Of a DNA stretch of 33,416 bases, positions 33,263 to 33,416 are shown piece by piece. The first letter of the stretch is position 1, and each line of letters starts with the position of its first letter. The stretch is from DASSJT01 sp035691065 (lineage in GTDB: Bacteria > Actinomycetota > Actinomycetes > Actinomycetales > Dermatophilaceae). The stretch covers positions 1 through 33,416 of the forward strand of contig DASSJT010000146.1 of the NCBI GenBank assembly GCA_035691065.1. Direction: 5' to 3'. Position numbers and translations under genes: made by a program. A model generated the notes under the pieces. The model did not search any database. It saw nothing but the letters and a program-made list of their open reading frames with translations, and was not told where the DNA came from.

Positions 33263-33299
33263 CCAGGCCGGAGGGCCTGAGCTGCCTGAACCGGCCTGG
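33263..33299 (+). terminator. Stem-loop and degenerate GCCTGA repeats after priA
   Basis: CCAGGCCGG (33263-33271) and CCGGCCTGG (33291-33299) pair perfectly over nine bases around a 19-base loop. An alternative smaller stem uses GGCCT/AGGCC at 33255-33269. The hexamer GCCTGA occurs four times between 33247 and 33289. The region probably ends the priA transcript before the separate def promoter. Confidence 0.45.
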
Positions 33300-33341
33300 G
33301 TCCGCCCGCCGGGCCCAGCGGGTCCAGGTCAGCGCGACACC

Positions 33342-33347
33342 TAGACT
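33342..33347 (+). promoter_or_regulatory. -10 element (TAGACT) of a leaderless def promoter
   Basis: TAGACT is followed by exactly six bases and then the def GTG (33354). Transcription should begin at or next to the start codon. No Shine-Dalgarno is seen. Confidence 0.6.
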
Positions 33348-33353
33348 GTCGCG

Positions 33354-33416
33354 GTGTCCATCCAGACCATCCGCCTCTTCGGCGACCCGGTGCTGCGCAC
33401 GTCCGCGCAGCCCGTC
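33354..33416 (+). CDS. def: Peptide deformylase, N-terminal fragment (cut by window edge)
   Basis: Def removes the formyl group from new protein N-termini using Fe(II). Only 21 codons are in the window: MSIQTIRLFGDPVLRTSAQP and one Val. The string IRLFGDPVLRTxA is the characteristic start of actinobacterial peptide deformylases, and def after priA is the usual order, often followed by fmt. The metal-binding motifs lie beyond the edge, so activity cannot be judged. The GTG start is supported by the TAGACT-N6-GTG leaderless layout. Confidence 0.88.
   Translation, partial: MSIQTIRLFGDPVLRTSAQPV

Overview
The window is a high-GC (roughly 70% or more by eye) actinobacterial chromosome segment. 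Gene content and order match the conserved actinobacterial block alaS-ruvX-mltG-aroECKB-efp-nusB-pyr operon-mihF-gmk-rpoZ-coaBC-metK-priA-def. Many GTG starts, ATGA/GTGA gene overlaps, a PGKGP-type EF-P, an actinobacterial IHF and a helicase-less PriA all fit Actinomycetota. A PyrK/PyrD (class 1B) pair and general sequence style suggest an Intrasporangiaceae-like organism; this family-level placement is inference. No phage, insertion sequence, CRISPR array, tRNA or rRNA was seen.

Layout. Bases 1-444 hold the low-complexity tail of a DUF948-like protein and a small membrane protein, coupled to each other. Bases 445-9341 hold alaS, ruvX, mltG, aroE, an orphan prepilin peptidase, aroC, aroK and aroB, read as one rightward train with mostly overlapping ends: alanyl-tRNA charging, a Holliday-junction-resolvase homologue, peptidoglycan chain termination and the shikimate pathway. 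A secreted intradiol-dioxygenase-like lipoprotein (9448-10371) sits before efp and nusB. Between nusB and pyrR, where Streptomyces carries bldD, lies an accessory lipid-type module. In it glpD and a TetR regulator point left, and an alkyl-DHAP-synthase-like flavoprotein points right from a shared 33-bp nested dyad.

The pyr operon (15721-27046) runs pyrR-pyrB-pyrC-PH-like membrane protein-carA-carB-pyrK-pyrD-pyrF. It covers every UMP-pathway step except pyrE and begins with a PyrR-binding leader that overlaps the pyrR Shine-Dalgarno. A strong stem-loop follows pyrF. The right end (27252-33416) carries mihF, gmk, rpoZ, coaBC, metK, priA and the first 21 codons of def. The priA and def starts both show a leaderless-promoter layout, a TAGAYT hexamer six bases before GTG.

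The signal that gene annotation does not explain is an octamer, GTATGCCG/CGGCATAC. It occurs 21 times by hand count in both orientations, in every codon phase and once between genes. About one occurrence would be expected from base composition. It forces rare codons (TAT, GCA, ATA, GTA), so it looks like a DNA-level motif. Other points of interest are the glpD/TetR/AGPS-like module with its operator, a possible alanine-containing leader peptide and stem-loop before alaS, and a rare-codon patch at the end of gmk that looks like the rpoZ promoter.
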